Origin: Strix aluco
Taxonomy: Eukaryota > Chordata > Aves > Strigiformes > Strigidae
Reading direction: 5' to 3'
Length of the DNA: 64,000 nt
Assembly (NCBI RefSeq): GCF_031877795.1
Contig: NC_133932.1
Coordinates: 37,401,180-37,465,179 of the forward strand
Every line of letters begins with the position of its first letter. Position 1 is the first letter of the stretch. The translations under genes and the position numbers were made by a program. The notes under the pieces are model-generated. The model did no database searches and was not told where the DNA came from. It saw only the letters and a list, made by a program, of their open reading frames with translations. This document shows, in pieces, positions 1 through 12,089 of the stretch.

Positions 1-3000
1 AAGCTTATTAAAGTAAATTCCCAAGGCAAAGACAGGACATGGAAACCAAACATAGAAGCAGAAAAACAGAAGAATGGAAGAATCCTCAGCTACACAATGA
101 GCAATGGATGCCACAAGCACCACTGGCCTCAGGAGGTCCATGCAAACCCCGCTCCCATCACACCAGTAAGTAATTGACAGCACCCAGGACAGGCCCTCAA
201 AGCGCTGGGCCAGCAGATGAGCCGCACACAGGGAGGTCTGCAGCTGGCATGGGACACACTCACACTCCCTTCGGAGTGGTATGGAGCACTTGGGGCATCT
301 CAGTCGCAGGCCATATGCAAGCCCAGACCCAAAGAGAGCAGGGGATTTGTCTAGCAAGAAGTTGAAAGAGGAAGAAGAAGGAAAAAAAAGAGATAAAGAA
401 CAATCACAGACAACTTGCATACAAGATAAAGTAGGCTTTAAATAAAAAAGAGATATATAATTGAATAATAATTCTGTAGTCAGATTTTGGGAATTACATG
501 AAATGTTGCTATTTGTGTAAATAAAAAGAGAGTGGTAGAATAGTTTCCCAAGAAAGGGAAGCATGGACTGACTGCAGATGATAAGAGTTTATTTTCTAGA
601 TACAGCCTGATGATAAAGAAAGTAGATGTAGTGGAAAGAGTATCACACTGATTTGGGTCTCTCTCCTCGTACTTGCTCACTGGCAAATAAGGAAAATATT
701 ACGATTTAGCTCAACACAGGCACTTCAGTTTAGACATACGGTGGCAATCTGTGAAAAAAAGGGCGAGTGACGTGTGTGCTTGTGAACTGCAGGAGAAAGA
801 GCCGTTCAGCAAGACACAGGAGAAGCAGCCACATTACACACTGGCATCAGATGCCAATTCCGTCACCAAACTGGTAAGCACGGAGTCAGAAGTCACACCT
901 GAGCCCTTACACTTTCACCAACAGCCAGAGGCTGTGCTCCTCCAGTTAGTGTGGTGTCCTGCACAATGCTCCATGCCAAAAATAAAATGATTTTTTTCTA
1001 AAGTTTGTCCAGCTGTGCACAGCATAAAACTTTCCAGGAAGACATTTGGTAGAGAGGAATACTGTAACCTCATTCACATCATTTAAGGCCTCTGTTCCTT
1101 TCCCGTCCAAATAATATGTGTACAACTTTTAAACTGCTTAAAAGGAGTTAAATGGAAAAAAATAAAGGAAGGAAAAAACTCACCCCCAAAACACTTGGTG
1201 AAACTTTAGCAACCCTGCTAAAATGAAGACATGCATGTCTTTGTTTCAAGCCATTTACTGGGTCCATTGGGTTCTATGGATTATTGTAGCACCCAAATTT
1301 TTCCAGAAATGTCAGACAAGTTTACCACAGAAATTAAGCTGTCTACCATCTGTAAAAGATTTGCCCAAGAGTTTCCCTAATGTTTTTTCCCCCCTGAAAT
1401 ACATTTAACTTAATTCTTTCAATATTTTGCCTATCATTCAAGTCCATACACATTAAGTATTGTAGAGCTGGCTAGATTTTTGAGGGCAACTTTTCCTTCT
1501 AAGGATTAGTTGTGCACTAGTGCACTGAAATTTTATATACAGAGTAACACTCTGAATATGAATTATTTCTTGAGAAACACTGTGCCTATTCTTGGGAATG
1601 GAGAAGTAAAAACTTTACTAGGAATTTCAGCCAAGGAGCTGAGATTAACACCCTTTATTCTCCTCCCAAATGGTGAGTTATTTTCAGAATACTAGACCAG
1701 GCTCGAGCTTAATGTCTCCATCACACTGTATAAAAGAGCCCTACAAGTAAATATGCGCACTCAGCCAATGACAATGAAAGACATGGATCTGAATTCTTGA
1801 GCACGTTGAAGAAAGTTTTAAGTTTTCTCAGCAACATTTAGTGTACCTTGCAGTCCAAGTAAAACAGCGGTTAGGAAAGCTGAAGGGTATTCTTTATGTT
1901 TCCCCTCCTTCTAGATTGCATATAAACTGGTTGTTCCCAACTGCCTAACACTGGTGGGTGTTCTCACTTTTCACTATGGAAACTATATTTTTTATGTAAC
2001 TCTCTAAAGACAGATTGCTTATGTGACAAATAATCAACCAGTCTACAACACAGTATTTCCTCTCCCTGTGCATTTATGTTTTTATTGCAACTTTTGTTCT
2101 TCCATCATATACCCAAATACTGAGTCTCCTAAAATAATCTCGGAAAACGTAATCCATTAACAATTAAAAGGCAGGACAGTTGGGGGCACAACCTTGTTCT
2201 TGTCACATAGATGTGGCGTTCCCTTTGGAGCCTGATTTTGGCAGAGTTGAGAACAATTTAATGCTGCTTCTGTGACTCTGCAGAAGCATAAGATAAGGTC
2301 AAGCCTTAGAAGAACTGAGAATGAGGATCAGCGTTTTAACACCACCCAATAGATGACTATGTAACTGAGCGGCAATTACGAAAAGAAACAGCTCAATCCC
2401 TCAACCTGGGTTCGGTGTTGGGCCTTTGAAATCCTTGAGTGACAAGATCTATCTGTAAAATATAAAATGCTTCTTTGCTGTTGAAAGCACATACTGGATT
2501 TTAGGACAGTGATTCTGTGTGGTTAAAAACCATCCATCAGCCTCAGTGATTGTATAGCTGATGCTTCACATTCATAAAACAATGTAACGCTCTTGGTTTC
2601 TTCTTTCAGTTTCTTTTTTTCTGTTTCTGAATTTCATCTGAATGACGAAGCCCTTTGGACATGTCCATTTCCTAGGAAAGCACCCAAAACCACAAAAAGA
2701 GCTGATCACGGATGAGTAGTGATGCACATGACTGGTCCCATCACACTCGCTGGGAACACCAAGGCAGCAAAACACTGTGCACAGTCCTTGAGCCGGGGCT
2801 AAAAACCCAAGCGCCACGCAGCAGCACTCGCAAACCCTCCCAGCTGAGGGGCCCCTCTTCCTTCTTCATGTCCCCCAGTCCAGTCGCATGCCATCAGCCC
2901 ACACCTCTCTGCAAAGCACATCCTATCCTCCTCCTGCTCCAGGGCTGCCACCTCCACTGTCCTCCACAGCTGCAAGGTGGAACCCCCCCACCATCCTCCT

Positions 3001-6000
3001 GTGCCAGCCCAAAGGACTTGTCTTCAGGCTGGCTGTGCTTGGCTGCCATGGGCTGGCACAGTCCTGGCCCTGCTAGCCAAGCCTGCCGGCCGCCAAGGTC
3101 AGGCAGCCAGACTGCTCTCTCTTCGGAGCCATCACTCATCACATCTCTGGCAGATTTACTGTCACTGATCCCCGTACCATGAGGTAGCGTCTCTGACTCG
3201 CAGGTCAGGTGCCACAGCCATACAGGATGGCAAACGTTAGGGTTTGGGGTTTTTTTTTTACAGGCTGCGTTTCAACGCAGTGAAGAGAGAAGCATGACTG
3301 ATGTTTATTTTCAACTGGGATGTTGAAAGTCACCCAAACAATACATCGAGTGCTATTCAGCTAAGCCTCAGTATTGGCTGTATCGAATACACATGCTTCA
3401 TGCTGCGCCTGTCCACTGCTGCTGTATTTACTCCTAGGGTTGTAGTACAAATTCTGGTGGAAGAAGAACTGACACAGATGCCAAAAAGTTGCACTGATTT
3501 AAACTGTTTGCTCTCTCTATATAGAAAGGCAAATTTACAGCACTAAAATGAGATGTCTCTCCACCCCACTTTACACACGCTTCTGAAAATATTGCTGCTA
3601 GTCAAAATAGCATATGTTAGGCACTAAAAAATAATAATAATCAACAGTGTGGAACACATTCCTTCCATTAAAATTTTTTTACAGCCCATGGGCCCAGTTC
3701 TGCTCACACCAAATAGGGGACACACAAAAATACAGCAAAACCATCAGAGAGGCCATAAGCCCCCAGCAGCCCTGCAGAGGAGCCCAGGCTCTGGAGGTGA
3801 GATGTGGCAAGCACCCCCATTTCCCAGGCTTAGCAGCAGGGCTGAAAAAGGAAGAGGTAGCCAGGACCATCACTGAGAGGAGGCCCGTACCTCAGGGCAG
3901 GCAGGGCCATGCACCCTCACACCCCCAGAGCCACCTCATTCCCACTACCAGCTGTCTCTCATCCTAGAAAGGTGCAAGGGGCACAAGCGATGCCTGAACT
4001 GCTGGCCTCCCCCTTCCCGGGGCAAGGGTGGAGGGTTGACAACACCAGCGTAACCTTTTCTGGGGCTGGGAGTCCACACCCTCGCTTGGATGCCTACCCC
4101 TCCCCCTGGCAGCAGCCTCAAAGCTGCGGGGACTAAAGCATCCCTCTGCTGCATGCATCCTCTTGGCTCTGCCCTCTCCTCTCTAAACTGTGTGGGTGCA
4201 GAATACAAAAGCCCAAGCAATTCCTTAGCAAGCCTCTCTAACACCCAAAAACTTCAGTGATAATATTTCTGAGATAGTTTGGCCATAGCTTTCCACCAGG
4301 TCACTGCTAGAGTATTCAACCCAGGCAGCAAGGACTGGATCAATTCTCACAGATCAGGCTCAGACCCCTGTGGCTGCAGCCCCTGTGCACCCTCTTCTTC
4401 CATTCACTCATTTGCTCATTCACTTGTTCGTTAGTGAACACGGGGCTTCCTTTTCTTAGTCACTTTTTATAAGTTACTTCTTAAAAGTATCCCACACCTC
4501 CCCAGGGGCCCATTGCCGGCAGCCGGCAGCCACCAGCGCACCACTGGCAGCCTCCCCAGCAAGCCCAGCCATGATTCGCTGAAGGCGGATGGCTCTGCTC
4601 GGCACCAGAGCTGCATCCACAAGCCCGGAGCTACCTCCTCTGGGGCCCCATCACAGCCCTGCGGGGATTGGGAAAGTGGCCGGCTGGCCCTCACTCGTTT
4701 TCAGGGGCACTGTGGACATCCAGTCTCTGCTGCTCGCTTGGCAGCAGCGTAAATAGCTCCACAGGAGACAGTACATAACAATATGTGGTGTGATACAAGT
4801 CTACTAGGCTCCCTTGGTGCTGTTTGTCCTTCTTTCCTAACAGCTGAAAATCCTTCAGAAAAAAAAAAAAAGAAAAAAAAAAAGATCCTTAATAGCACTT
4901 TTATTAAAGCAACTCTGGCTCATACATCACTTTAACTTGTGTAAGGAGGTGCTGTGACCAGAAGCCACAGAAACACAACCAAGAGCAAAACAAAAGTTTT
5001 AAAAATATAGGTTCAGAACCGTTTTCTCCTTATGATTTCTCCTGTCCTTGTCTCACAGAGCCCCTCTGAGTGAGTTCAGTTCTTCTTCCCTGTCAGGACA
5101 GGCTACTAAACACATCGTCTGTGCCGAGACATCCACGGTCACCTTCCTCCTGGTTTGTGAAAGCCAATTGTGTTCTTAAGGATCCCCTTCAAATGGTTCT
5201 ACTGAGGAGGCATGATGAGTAGCACACTTCCAGGATCAGGTTTACCTTCTCCCAGGGGTGCCGATCCCCTTAGACGCTTTCTGCCCAAAAGACCAGAGCA
5301 AGCCCTCCCTGGTTTTCCCAAATTTTTCACTCACTTGCAAATGTTGGAAGGAACAATTCAACAACTGTGCAACAGGCTTGCCCCTTTCTTACAGTTTGGT
5401 TTCACTAACAGTTAAGTGCAACTGTTACATCCTTGTATCCAAGGTCAGATGACCCCTGAGTCACTTTCCTTCCCTTGCCCTTGTTCATGCTCATATTATT
5501 TGTTGTTGGCACACAACTTGTGCTTTAGTCTAGTGTGCAAAATACCGAAGGGCTACACAAATGCAGAGTTCCACCTGCCGTATCTCAGACCAGACCCCTT
5601 CTTGCAAGAGTCGCTCCTTCAGCTCTGTGGAGCCACCCGCCTTCATCTCCACCACAGGTCCCAGTTCAGCAAAGCATTCAGACTGTGCTTATATGAAACA
5701 GCAGCTAGGGAAGACAGGGGGAGAGGGAGGGACCCTAGGGGAGCAAGGAAACATGGAGTTACCACGAAGGCTGTCCTCTTAAAAACAGAGGGAAACAATC
5801 AGGGGAAAATTAAGATAAACCACCTTGTCTGAGGGTCTGTAGGGAAAAGCGGTGTGTACAGCACAAAGCGTCTGGTCAACAAAAGCTGAAGATCAGCTGC
5901 TGATCCTGCCCTTCGCATTAGACCTTCTTCTGGTTTGAAGTGTCCTGGCCAGAAAATCCAACTGCAATGGCTGGCTCTCCCTGACTCTCCTCCGCTCTGT

Positions 6001-9000
6001 CTGCACTCTGTCATTTTAATGGACTTCTGCTCTCTGTCTATATATATATATCCTGCGTATGAGTTTCCTGATTCCTTAGACAGCTACATTCTGCCACAGC
6101 CTTCAGCGGTCTCTGCTAACAGCCCTGGCCACTAGGCTAGTTGCTCCAAAGTTCTCATCACACCTGGAAAAGCAACAACCAGAAGTCCTGAACTCAAGGC
6201 AACCTCTGCAGGTGCCAACACCCCTGCCAAACCTAGAAGCACAGCACCCACCAGGAGAAAAGCTGGTGCTGAAAATTACCTTTTGCCACTTCAACTCAGA
6301 GTTCATTCTTCGTGCCCACTACAAAATGTGCTCAGCAGGTGCAGGACTGTTTTGCCTGTGTGGTGTGAGGGCAGCGGTTACATCCTCAGGCATCAAGATA
6401 CATCCTATCGCAGCAGGGCTGGGCCCCGAGGTGGTTTCCTTGTTAGTTTTCTTTTTCTACTCACTGCACACCTTACGCACTTGGAAGACACTAAATAAGC
6501 TGTAAGCATTTCCCAGATTTTACTGTTATCCCATTTGTATGTGTATTTTGCTCCGCATCTAAATTTGTGGGACATTTGGGTTAAATATCAAATATAACAC
6601 GAACCCATTTAAAAGGAAAATATAGCTAGAGTCAATGCAACCTTAGATCATGCTTGCAACCCTAGATCATTTGGTCAAACACAAAGTTCTTGCTGATTTC
6701 ACTGATACTGAAAGGAATTCAAGCAGGAAGACAGTAACAGTAACTTCAAGTATTTGCTTTCTGTTTCTCCAGGATGTGAGTCATTGTAAAATTGACACTT
6801 TGCAGAAAGCAAAAAATTACAAAATAATTCTATAAATCAGCCTAATATGCCTCATCCTAATAGGCATGCACAAGCGTGCTTAGGTATATGCTTGCACACA
6901 GGCTGGAGGCCGACTATTGGCATTCTTATATTATTTTTAGCGTGAGTAAAAGTGCTGTCACTGAACAGCAGGTTATTTACTTTTTCCCCCCAAAATGAAA
7001 CCTCTGGCAAAAGCATACAAATTAAGTAGGGCCTATTTAATTTTCTTTCTATTTTAATTTTCTACAGGAACTCACCAAATTTATTTTGTGAAATAGTGCA
7101 GTTATGCTAACAGTAGCGTTGCTCAAAAGCATAATCTGTAAAATCAAAAATCCAGCGTGAACAGAATTGTTGGTAAAAACATCATTCTGCACTTCAGATG
7201 AAAAAAAAATATGGCTCCGTTTTTCAAATGCTGCCAGAAAGAAAAACCTTGACTCATGGATGTGCGTCGTAAACCACGGTTTCATTTCACAAAGAAAGTG
7301 TCCCGGCAGGGACCCAAAGCTGAACATACAGCAGAGGCACAGGGAGCAAACGCCGGGGCTTCACTCAGCAGTGTGGTTTCCCTGACGTGGGGCTCCATCG
7401 CATTAAATATCACCACTTGGAGAGACGCAGGGGTTTAAAGTAAAGCAGCAAGTACCAGAGCACTCAAAGTAAACTCCTACGATGTGGCAACACTGCCCTC
7501 CTGCTTCCTAGTGATTCCTGCTCTTCTTTCATATTCAACACGCCTTGGGCCAAGAGATGTCCTGGGCAGCTTCTCCCACCACCTAAGTGTTGAGGCACTT
7601 TGCATTTCTTTCAGTCTATTCAAATCTCCTTGTGCAGGCAGCAAAGACACATCTCATTAGGGAAAAAGAGGATAATAAAAGTCCAAAACTTAAATTTCAT
7701 GATTTTCTCAGAGGGAACACACACAGCTATAAAAATGATCTCAAAATCCAGTGTTTAATTTCAGGGTTCAGCCTCAGGCTTTATAACTCAGCTTAATAAC
7801 TGAATTAACAACAAATAATAAAATTATAATTAATTCATGTTAGAACTGAAAATGGTTTATATCTGTTCATTAGGTTAAACACAATGGAAAAGGTTAAAAA
7901 AATGGAGGATTGGATTAGACTAATCCTGCTCTTTCTGCATTCAGTGTTTGGAGGATGGCAGGGAGGGAAAGACACAATACTCTAACCCTGGCCAGATTAA
8001 AATTATAAAAAATCAGTTCAATTAAAATGCAATTAAAAATATTAATCCCTATGACCTGTTACTATCTGCTTCTATTGAAACAGCTGTCTTCTATAGGCCA
8101 ACGAAGTAAACACCCTACTGAGGGAAGCAAGGAAAAGAAGAGAGGACATGTCCCACTCACTGCGCAGTCCGAGGACAGGCCCTGCAGCCAGGTGCAGCCA
8201 CTAACAGGCACATCAACAGGACGATTTGGAGGGTTAATTTAAGCATATGATGAAGGAGTTAACTACCGTAAAATAAAACAATGATGGAAGCCATACCTTT
8301 TATTTTGTGTTAACACTTTACATCAGCCTCTGCATTTTTTCCTTACACGAAGAAAAAAAAAGCTGCATGTGCAAATAAACCAAGAAAACTGGAGGGAAGG
8401 AAGGAACAGCTTGCAAGGCAATTGTGAAAAACAAATAACAGCAATAATGAGGAAGGAACAGAAAATGCTTCACAAAGAAAAGACGTGGGTCAGGATTCAG
8501 AAGAGATTGGAAAGACTCAAAAGGTGCAGGGAAAAAAAGCTTGAAAAGGCTTATTGAACTCAGGACGTGAACAAGACTGAGTAACAAAATGAGAAAAAAA
8601 AGATTTACAAAGAAAAAAAATCAATCTGTTTCCAAGTTCCTGTAGATTAGGCCCTGGGTACCTCTGCTGACAAACACCTGAGCCCCTGGTGTTCATGTGC
8701 CCCAAACTCCTCCTGACTTCTGTCCTCCTTCAAGAGCGCAAAGCTGGCTTTGTCCTCCTCTCAGTTATCACATAAATTTTCACACTTGAAAGGCAAAGGT
8801 TTACCTGGTAAAAATTGTCTGTGGCTGTATGCCTTAGGAGGGATGTTTCTGCTTCCAAAGGAAAAACGAATAATTAGAAAAAGCAGATGTCGGCACTAGT
8901 CATGCCTACTTCATCGCCCCAAAGCCCTTCTGGTTTTCTGATTTGAACCCAAAACATTACTAAATTGTGGATCCCCAAACTATCCGCACTCTCTCCCATA

Positions 9001-11000
9001 TCTCCTTTACTCTCCTTCATCGTTGACCTGACCAAAGATTTTTTTGGTCATGAGCACAGGCAGGAGTCAACACAGCCACGCTCTCCGCTGGTGCAGCCCC
9101 CAGCCCCCACCAAGCACATGCCCTCCAGGAGCACCGTACAGGCATCACCGACACCTCTGACCCCTGTCTCCATCTCCCCTCTCCTGACAGGACAGCTGCG
9201 TGTGTAGCACCGTGTTTTCCTTCCAGAGAGCCTGTGGAAGAGGAGCAGGGTCTGGGAGTTTTGCTTGTGTGTTGCTTCCTCCACGCTTGCTGGCATTTTG
9301 CATCGTCAAACACCACGGCTGAACGGTCCAACAGCTATTTTCACTTGAACATTACTAGTCACTTAATTAGCATTGATCTGCACATTTGCCTCATGCTGGC
9401 TATCACCTTCTAGGCTTTCCATACGTGTCGGGTTTTCCTGACATGTGGCATTACTTTGATGCCTGGGAGCTTGACTTTGTTCTGCACTCTAAGGTCACAC
9501 AGAGTGCTTTTTCAAAGCGTCCTTCAAGCCAGCTCCCTGACAATGACAAATCTTGGTTTATTGCCTTTCCTAAGGCCTCACAGTGTTTCCTAACAGACAT
9601 CCTAGTGGTATTCTCAAATCCATCACTCTTGAGGCCAGATGTAAAGTAACCACGGAAAGCTGTATACAGCCATCAAACCATATGAACGGTTTTATAACTA
9701 CTGGCAACCCACTGAACATTAAATATTGGATTAACATTCAACAGCTCTGCTGGTGCTTCCTGCACTTTGGCAAGCGAGCTCTCCCCACTCTGTTGTACGC
9801 TGGCAGAATGGGCTACAACTCTCTTTCAGGAAAAATCTCAAAATGGAGGGCTTTGCTTGCGCTACACCAGACTTGCAACACGCACTCAGAGGGAAATAGA
9901 GTAATGCAACAGGACCACAGGTCGGGAGATGAGACTGCTGCTGCTTTTCAGCCTCCATGAAATTGGACTGCAACTACTGACACAGCTGGCCCCGGGAAAA
10001 ACATGTGCTCGAGTTGTTACCAACCCAAACCTACTCGCTCACATTAGTTTTGGTTCACCCTCCTCCTTGCAGTCCCCTGAGAACTGTGATCCCTTTGGTG
10101 TCAGAACTGGTTTTCCTGTGTGCAAGATGAGAGTCTGCCTTGTGCTTGCTTGAATTTTTCCCCCTGCACACCATAACACGAGCACTTCTCCAAGCAGGAG
10201 CAATTTGCTGAGAGCTGGTTCCTGGTGTCTGTGCTCCACAGATGCAAGCACAATCCCAACACTGCCTTGTACTTCCTGCCTGCTTTTAAGCAAGTCGCTT
10301 CCTCAGCTCTGCATCCCTCGGGCACCTTGCATAGGACCAAACCTGTCTCCAGTGCGAGGTGTTGCAAGACTGCAGGCACTAACCTGACCCTGTTACATCC
10401 AGCTTCCACCTCTGTGAAGCACGGGCAGGTGAGCTGCCGTGAACACGGGCGATCCTGCCAACGCAGGTCAGGCACCGCAGTCGTCACCTGCCGGCTATTA
10501 GCACAGATCAGGGCAAAATAAACAGACCCAGCTTAAACTCGCAGGGAGAAGCCTGACCCCAGGGGATGCCAGGCAACTCTGCTGGAGAAACTACTGCTGC
10601 CTGTGCACACACATTCCTCCTGATATGCTATTTTACATCCAGACGCAGGCTGCACCGTTTTTAGAGGCAGGAGGAGACTGACTGATGGGACTCCAGCACA
10701 CGGCCCAACAGAACGTGCCAACAGACTCGTGACAGGGGTAATCGTCATGTTTAAAACACCATTTAAAGAAAGGTAACCTGTCAAGTTTGCTTATGTTGTA
10801 AGGCTCAGCCCCAGAGGACTCCAGCGTATTTCCAACACATCGAACTAATTGTAGTTTACATTCGTTTCACTCTCTATTAGAGGTGCTCCACTTTCCAGGA
10901 AAACTAATTTGATCTGCAGCACTTGGCCGGCCACAGCTTTCTGCATGAAACCCGAGCGCCTCTCTTCACTGAATGGGGGTTTGGATAATAGCGGAAAACG
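1..11000. other. gene-free flank, downstream of PSMG1
   Basis: I find no supportable gene here. The open frames present are short, overlap each other on both strands, lack splice-compatible neighbours and resemble no family I know. Two stretches (about 2.75-3.2 kb and 3.7-4.75 kb) are GC-richer than the surroundings but contain only overlapping chance frames. A short TA run lies near 6,040-6,053, and an interrupted poly-A run of about 25 bases near 4,860-4,883. By remembered human gene order (ETS2 - PSMG1 - BRWD1) this would be ETS2-PSMG1 intergenic DNA, but no ETS2 sequence was seen. Confidence 0.55.
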
Positions 11001-11267
11001 TGCAGCGCGATCCGTGGCATGTCACCCTAAACATTGCTACACGCCGAAAATAGTTTCGGCTTCCTCCGCCTCACGTAGTCTGGAAATAAAACATATGGAG
11101 TTAGCACGGCCGCTGATTGGATTTTGATTGTTCTGAAACGCTGCCAAGTTTAAAGTGGAGAGTGCGGCCTGAAAGGAAATACAGTAGACACTAGACAATT
11201 TATTTGTTTCTGAGTGGGGACCTGGCTGACGGGCCGCTTCGAAGGTGGCTAACAAGAGCAGCATGTT

Positions 11268-11288
11268 CCCATATGGAAACCATATGGG
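11268..11288. repeat. perfect 9-bp inverted repeat with 3-bp spacer (CATATG E-boxes)
   Basis: The left arm CCCATATGG (11,268-11,276) and right arm CCATATGGG (11,280-11,288) are exact reverse complements separated by AAA. Each arm contains a CATATG E-box, and a third CATATG lies at 11,092-11,097. The repeat sits about 180 bp left of a CpG island, so it could be a bHLH-binding element. That role is inferred. Confidence 0.6.
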
Positions 11289-11459
11289 GAAATCAGCCAG
11301 GATCTACAAACATGGCACAAGATATGTTATCACGGCAACAGAAAAAGCAGAGCGCTGTAAAATCGGTGCCAATCACAACAGCAAATTGCTGATGGATGGC
11401 GCTGATAAATAACTGGAATAGCTAACATACCAGCAGGTTTTAGATAAAATGCCGTAGGA

Positions 11460-12085
11460 GCAGGAGAGGGAACAGGCGCCCGGGGGAGCGCTGGGGAAGG
11501 CGGGAGGCGATGCCGGCCTCGCTGCTCGGCTGTGCCTGCAGAGCTCTCTGGTGCAGCACGGCAGGCGATCCCACAAAGCCGAGGGCCCCTAAAGCCCTGA
11601 AAAAGGGGGGAAAAAAAAAATCTCAGACGGCTGTGACCTTATTAAAGATACCGGCGATCGTTTCATCTCCTGAGAACAGCTCCATAAAGCCTGCCGGCAG
11701 TGCAAATATTGACATTCGAGGAAAGCAACCGCGAGCTCCGGCGCGCCCGGGCCTTACTCAGGGCCGAACCGCGGCCGGTCGCACCGGCCCGCGGGGAAAC
11801 GGGGCGAGCCGCCGCCGCGCTGGGCCGGAACCTCGGGCGGTGCCGGCGCGACCTGCCCGCCCCCTCCCGCGGCGGTTCCTGCTCGCAGGCCCGGGGCCGC
11901 CCGCTCGCGGTCCACAGCGCCGCCCCGCGGCCACCGCGCCGCGCCCCGGCACCGCCCCCCCGGGCCTCCCCCCGCCCGGGAGCCGCCCCCCGCGGTTTCG
12001 CCCCGCCCCGTGCCCCGAGCCTCGCTCCGCCCCCCCGGCGCCTCGGCGATATCTGCCCTCCGGTCAGCCGCGGGGTCCTACCGGT
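11460..12085. promoter_or_regulatory. isolated CpG island
   Basis: This stretch is very rich in G+C and CpG, unlike the AT-rich DNA on either side. It begins with gcgcccgggggagcgc-type sequence and ends abruptly at the AT-rich DNA after about 12,090. It contains long stop-free frames on both strands, as expected from composition alone. None carries a recognisable domain or an obvious exon, so I do not call a CDS. In birds and mammals such islands usually mark a promoter or a developmental regulatory element. It lies about 12 kb beyond the 3' end of PSMG1, so it is not that gene's promoter. It could start an unannotated transcript on either strand. Confidence 0.65.
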
Positions 12086-12089
12086 GGGT

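Noticed and set aside
2712-3182. A 156-codon plus-strand frame in a GC-richer patch
   Set aside because: Overlapping frames on both strands, no family resemblance, no splice context.
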